A stretch of 64,000 nucleotides of DNA from Streptomyces thermodiastaticus (lineage in GTDB: Bacteria > Actinomycetota > Actinomycetes > Streptomycetales > Streptomycetaceae): the NCBI RefSeq assembly GCF_014656135.1, contig NZ_BNBV01000025.1:23360-87359 (forward strand), read 5' to 3'. Position numbers and translations under genes: made by a program. The first letter of the stretch is position 1. Every line of letters begins with the position of its first letter. A model generated the notes under the pieces. The model had not been told where the DNA came from, ran no database searches, and saw only the letters and a list, made by a program, of their open reading frames with translations. Shown piece by piece: positions 60,481-64,000 of the stretch.

Positions 60481-61290
60481 GTGCCGGAAGGGCACACGAT
60501 CCACCGCCTGGCCCAGGACTACGCGGCCCGCTTCGCCGGCCGGCCCGTGACCGTCACCAGCCCCCAGGGCAAGTTCTCCGACGCGGCCGATCTGCTCACC
60601 GGGGCAGTGCTGACCGGTACCGACGCCCACGGCAAGCATCTGTTCCTGCACTTCAGGGACAGCGACTGGGTCCACATCCACCTCGGCCTGTTCGGCAAGG
60701 TCACCTTCGGTGACGCCCCCGCGCCGCCGCCCGCCGACACCGTCCGCCTCCGCCTGGCCTGCCCCACCGCCTACGTCGACCTGCGCGGCCCCACCACCTG
60801 CGCTCTGATCACCGACACCGAGAAGCAGGCGATACACGACCGTCTCGGCCCCGACCCGCTCCGCGCCGACGCCGACCCGGCCGCCGCCTGGGCGCGCATC
60901 CGCCGCAGCCGCACCTCCATCGCGGCCCTGCTGATGGACCAGAAGGTCATCGCGGGCGTCGGCAACGTCTACCGCGCCGAGGTCCTCTTCCGGCACGGCA
61001 TCGACCCCTACCGCGCCGGCAAGGACATCACCCCCGCTGAATGGGACGCGATCTGGGCCGACCTCGTGACGCTCATGCGCGAGGGCGTCCGCGCCAACCG
61101 TATCGACACCGTCCGCCCCGAACACACCCCCGAGGCGATGGGCCGCCCGCCCCGCGTCGACGACCACGGCGGCGAGGTGTACGTCTACCGCCGGGCCCAG
61201 CAGCCCTGCCACGTCTGCGGCACCGAGATCCGCACGGCCGGCCTGGCCGCCCGCAACCTCTTCTGGTGTCCCGCCTGCCAGCAGCACTGA
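60481..61290 (+). CDS. Fpg/Nei-family DNA glycosylase (endonuclease VIII-like)
   Basis: A 269-residue bifunctional glycosylase/AP lyase for oxidised bases. The mature N-terminus PEGHTIHR supplies the catalytic Pro and Glu. The helix-2-turn-helix contains LLMDQKVIAGVGNVYRAEVL, and the zinc finger is CHVCGTEIR and FWCPAC. PEGHTIH instead of PELPEVE places it with the Nei (endonuclease VIII) side. GTG 60481 gives this N-terminus exactly, which is decisive because Pro2 is the nucleophile. AAAGGA lies upstream. The following 377 bases (61291-61667) contain no supported gene. Confidence 0.93.
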   Translation: MPEGHTIHRLAQDYAARFAGRPVTVTSPQGKFSDAADLLTGAVLTGTDAHGKHLFLHFRDSDWVHIHLGLFGKVTFGDAPAPPPADTVRLRLACPTAYVDLRGPTTCALITDTEKQAIHDRLGPDPLRADADPAAAWARIRRSRTSIAALLMDQKVIAGVGNVYRAEVLFRHGIDPYRAGKDITPAEWDAIWADLVTLMREGVRANRIDTVRPEHTPEAMGRPPRVDDHGGEVYVYRRAQQPCHVCGTEIRTAGLAARNLFWCPACQQH

Positions 61291-61667
61291 CCCCGCTCCC
61301 GCCGCCGTGCCCGTGCCCGGCTCCGCCGCCGGCTGCTCCGCCGACGCCGCACGCGGGCAGGCGCGCGCCGAAGCACATCGCGCCGCCGGATCACGTCACC
61401 GGACCCGGCTCCGCACCGGCCGCCCGGAATTGCCGCATACGCGCCGGATGTGAACCCCCGCCGAGCGGCACCGCACCTGTCACCGCACGCGACCGCCCCG
61501 CGGACGACGGATCGCCCGCAACGGGACGATACGGCACGAGGTATGAGATATCCCGGCCGCCGCTCGATGCGTCGTCGTCCGGATTCATGTGAAGTCCAGC
61601 CTCGGACGGGGGATAAGTCGGACCTCCTGTGCCAAGCGGCGGCTTTGCTGGATAGGGTCCCGAACTG

Positions 61668-62843
61668 ATGGCAGCAGGACGAGGGCCGCGCACGGCGGCC
61701 GAGACGTTCCCGGCCCGGGTCAAGATGCGATGGCACCGGGCCCGCGTCAGCCTGCGCCGGGCCGCCGTCGACTACTTCCGCGGCGACGGCTCGGACTGGA
61801 TCGCCTTCGGCGGACTGCTGCTGACCATCCCGCTGCTCGCGGCCCTGACCCTCGTCGACTCCGTGTGGTTCTCGCCGGTGACGCTGGTGCTGCCCATCGT
61901 CGTGGGCGGCCTGCTGCTGCGTCCCGCGAGCCTCCTCGGCCTGTACGCGGCCGCCGCCGCCGCGCTGATCGTGGAGTCGGTCCGGCTCGGCCCGTACACC
62001 GAGGGTCCCTCCCGGGTGACACCCGGCGTGGTCCTGGCCGTCGCCGCCTGCGGGTTCATCGGACTGCTGATCGCCCAGTTCCGCAGCCGGGTCGGCGTGC
62101 CCTGGCGGCGCGGCGGCACGATGCTGTTCGACCTGCGCGAACGCATCCGCGTGCAGAGCAAGCTGCCCGTGCTGCCGGCCGGCTGGCACCACGAGATGGC
62201 GCTGCGCCCCGCAGGAGGCCAGTCCTTCTCCGGCGACTTCGTCGTCGCGGCCCGCACCAACGGCGGCCGCACCCTGGAGGTCGTCCTCACCGACGTCTCC
62301 GGCAAGGGCATGGACGCCGGCTCACGCGCCCTGCTGCTGTCCGGCGCCTTCGGCGGACTGCTGGGCAGTCTGCCCCCGCACGCCTTCCTGCCCGCGGCCA
62401 ACGGCTATCTGCTCCGCCAGGACTGGCAGGAAGGCTTTGCCACCTCCATCCACCTCGTCCTCGACCTGGACTCCGGCGACTACGAGCTGTACTCCGCGGG
62501 CCATCCGCCGGGGCTCCAGCTCAGCGCCGGCACCGGCCGCTGGGAGGAGAAGGCCGCCGAAGGCCCTCTCCTCGGCGTGTACGACGGGGCGCAGTTCGAC
62601 CCCGTCAAGGGCTCGCTGCGCCCCGGCGACGTGCTGATGCTCTTCACCGACGGCCTGGTCGAGACGGCCGACCGGGACATCGCCGAGGGCATCGACCGCC
62701 TCACCGGCGAGGCCGACCGGTACGTCGCCGGCGGCTTCCAGGGCGCCGCCTGGCATCTCATCGAGGCCGTGGCCAAGGACGTCAACGACGACCGGGCCCT
62801 GCTGCTGATCTGCCGTGACAGCACGGCGACGGCATCGAGGTGA
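61668..62843 (+). CDS. Membrane-bound SpoIIE/RsbU-type PP2C phosphatase
   Basis: A 391-residue protein with an N-terminal membrane part of about three to four helices (IAFGGLLLTIPLLAALTLVD, LVLPIVVGGLLLRPASLLGL and VVLAVAACGFIGLLIA). A SpoIIE/RsbU phosphatase domain starts near residue 170: ALRPAGGQSFSGDFVVAART, VVLTDVSGKGMDAGSRALL, DLDSGDYELYSAGHPPGLQL and DVLMLFTDGLVETADR. Such phosphatases act on anti-anti-sigma factors. ATG 61668 follows a possible -10 box, TAGGGT, by ten bases. No anti-sigma or anti-anti-sigma gene is adjacent, so the partner is unknown. Confidence 0.92.
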   Translation: MAAGRGPRTAAETFPARVKMRWHRARVSLRRAAVDYFRGDGSDWIAFGGLLLTIPLLAALTLVDSVWFSPVTLVLPIVVGGLLLRPASLLGLYAAAAAALIVESVRLGPYTEGPSRVTPGVVLAVAACGFIGLLIAQFRSRVGVPWRRGGTMLFDLRERIRVQSKLPVLPAGWHHEMALRPAGGQSFSGDFVVAARTNGGRTLEVVLTDVSGKGMDAGSRALLLSGAFGGLLGSLPPHAFLPAANGYLLRQDWQEGFATSIHLVLDLDSGDYELYSAGHPPGLQLSAGTGRWEEKAAEGPLLGVYDGAQFDPVKGSLRPGDVLMLFTDGLVETADRDIAEGIDRLTGEADRYVAGGFQGAAWHLIEAVAKDVNDDRALLLICRDSTATASR

Positions 62844-63024
62844 CGGCCCGGCACACAGAGCGGTGAGAGTGGCAGGTGGGGGCCATTTGTGATGCACCTG
62901 TGGACATCGTGGCCCCGATCACCCACAGTGGCTTCGGTCCTGATAGCAATGTTCCAGCCATGCCGTGGCCGCGCAAGCGTGCGGCCCACGGTCCACATGA
63001 TGTGAAGGGGGAGGAGAGTTCGGC

Positions 63025-63351
63025 GTGAAGTTCGACATGGGTGCGCAGACGCTGTCGACGCTGATGAGGGATTCGCGGGGGTCGAGCGACGATCTGGGGG
63101 CGTTGATCCGTCAGCTGGTGCAGGCCGCACAGCCGTTGGAGGGGAAGTTCAACGGTGCGGGTCGGCAGGCGTTCGATCAGTTCAAGGCGCACGCGGACGG
63201 GATCACGCGGGAGCTGAATTCGTCGCTGGCGGCGATCCTGGGTGGCCAGTCGGGCATGGAGTCGGCGTTCTCCTCCGGTGACCAGGAGCAGGGCGAGAAC
63301 GCGCGGCAGCAGATGAGCGCGGCGAACTTCGACGCCGCGCGGTTCCGCTGA
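63025..63351 (+). CDS. WXG100-like (Esx) protein, first of a pair
   Basis: A 108-residue helical-hairpin protein of the ESAT-6/WXG100 type, typical of type VII secretion. It reads VKFDMGAQTLSTLMRDSRGS, then DLGALIRQLVQAAQPLEGKF, the turn NGAGRQAFDQF in the place of the WxG motif, and a second helix with GITRELNSSLAAILGGQSG. There is no Trp at the turn. GTG 63025 has GGGGGAGGAGAG six bases upstream. The genes here use more T/G-ending codons than the rest of the window. The partner follows 81 bases later. Confidence 0.87.
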   Translation: MKFDMGAQTLSTLMRDSRGSSDDLGALIRQLVQAAQPLEGKFNGAGRQAFDQFKAHADGITRELNSSLAAILGGQSGMESAFSSGDQEQGENARQQMSAANFDAARFR

Positions 63352-63432
63352 GCCGGCCCACCGGCCGCTGCTGCGGTCCAGATGTCTGTTGTTCGATAGC
63401 CGTTCGGGTTCTTTGACGGGGAGTGGTGTGTG

Positions 63433-63747
63433 ATGGCGGGTGCTGGCAAGGATCGTCGGTCGTACGACACGACGGCGTCGGCGGATGTGCAGGGGACGCT
63501 GCAGTCGGTGATCGGCCGGCTGGAGCAGGTGATCGGTGAGCGTGACCGTCAGGTGAAGGCGGCGATGGCCGACTTCACGGCGGATGGTGTGGCGGACGAG
63601 TACCACGGCAAGGAGCAGCGGTGGAACCGTGCGTCGCAGGAGGTGCGGAACATCATCCAGCTGGTGAAGACGACGCTGGAGAAGAACGACGCGACCGCGC
63701 AGTCGACGCTGGCGAGGGCGAAGGCCGCGGTCGACAACATCGGCTGA
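63433..63747 (+). CDS. WXG100-like (Esx) protein, second of the pair
   Basis: A 104-residue helical-hairpin protein. The first helix contains VQGTLQSVIGRLEQVIGERD. The turn is VADEYHGKEQRWNRASQE, with Y-H-G where WxG is expected. The second helix is VRNIIQLVKTTLEKNDATAQ. It pairs with the upstream Esx-like protein, as EsxA/EsxB heterodimers do. ATG 63433 has GGGGAG nine bases upstream; GTG 63430 is an alternative. The secretion machinery (EccC ATPase and others) is not in the window. Confidence 0.87.
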   Translation: MAGAGKDRRSYDTTASADVQGTLQSVIGRLEQVIGERDRQVKAAMADFTADGVADEYHGKEQRWNRASQEVRNIIQLVKTTLEKNDATAQSTLARAKAAVDNIG

Positions 63748-63936
63748 GGTTTCCATCGACGACGGATCGGTGACCGGGCGGCGGCCGGCCGGCTCAGAGG
63801 CCGGGCCCGGCGTTCGGTCACCGTCCGGTGTGCAGAATTCCGCGGGGCCGGCCGGGTGGCCGGCCGTCGGTGGTCCGCCGGCCGAGCAGTCGGCGGGACC
63901 GTGGTGTGGATTGTTCCGGGTTTCGGGGGTTTGTGG

Positions 63937-64000
63937 GTGTCTGGCTGGGATCTGAAGCCGCAGGGTATTTCGCATGTGCTGAAGACGACGGGTGAGTCGG
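63937..64000 (+). CDS. Start of a third type VII-associated gene (truncated by window end)
   Basis: GTG 63937 opens SGWDLKPQGISHVLKTTGES, cut by the window edge. The start resembles the conserved N-terminus of proteins encoded next to streptomycete Esx pairs (DUF6507-like), but only 21 codons can be seen. GGGGGT lies a few bases upstream. Its position 190 bases behind the second Esx gene suggests the same transcript. Confidence 0.6.
   Translation, partial: MSGWDLKPQGISHVLKTTGES

Overview
The window is high-GC actinobacterial DNA and almost certainly from a Streptomyces. Pointers are third-codon G/C saturation, a short chaplin under a sigma-BldN-type promoter, a melC1-melC2 tyrosinase pair, an LAxTG-anchored surface protein, GTG/TTG starts, an SsbB-like single-strand binding protein, a Nur box in front of sodF and a type VII (Esx) gene set. 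From memory only, gene content and order resemble the S. coelicolor stretch from about SCO2701 (melC1) to SCO2626 (fpg/nei); no search was run.

Layout. 0.2-3.3 kb: small secreted protein, Tat-exported MelC1 and tyrosinase MelC2, a chpG-like chaplin, a frameshifted enoyl-CoA hydratase remnant and tRNA-Arg(UCU). 3.6-8.6 kb: two coupled dynamin-like/YfjP-type GTPases, then ssb preceded by two DnaA-box-like 9-mers. 8.9-13.4 kb: thioester-domain cell-wall protein, EttA-type ABC-F factor, acyl-CoA thioesterase and a conserved hypothetical. 13.5-20.9 kb: a reverse-strand operon of two FtsX-type permeases and an ABC ATPase with an AbrB-like tail. 21.1-22.7 kb: truncated globin and a PCMT-like methyltransferase, divergent.

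22.8-29.8 kb is a reverse-strand signalling cluster that resembles the mycobacterial GlnX-GlnH-PknG sensor, with FHA, VWA and PP2C partners. Its GlnX-like, GlnH-like, PknG-like and VWA genes are all broken by internal deletions and frameshifts. The coiled-coil, PP2C and FHA genes between them are open. This is the most unusual feature of the window.

30-34.4 kb: GNAT acetyltransferase, a broken small membrane gene, and an amino-sugar kinase, GH4 glycosidase and ROK regulator group. 34.6-39.8 kb: MscS channel, HNH endonuclease, a small repeat protein coupled to MalQ, and a small membrane protein. 40-48.6 kb: two paralogous PepN aminopeptidases flanking asd, a NUDIX hydrolase and a DUF559-like protein. 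48.7-55.9 kb: DsbA-family protein, sodF with a Nur operator and a candidate s-SodF 3'UTR RNA, an amino-acid permease, and a taurine/sulfonate gene set (TauD-like dioxygenase, ssuB, ssuC, ssuA) with a long pyrimidine-rich leader and a possible Cys-containing uORF. 56-62.8 kb: DUF4157 protein, BioY, a second amino-acid permease, RpiB, Nei/Fpg glycosylase and a membrane SpoIIE/RsbU phosphatase. 63.0 kb to the end: two WXG100-like Esx proteins and the start of a third gene.

Starts were moved inside the longest open frames where a Shine-Dalgarno, an overlap with the upstream stop, or family length argued for it. No in-frame TTA (bldA-dependent) codon was noticed in the genes called.
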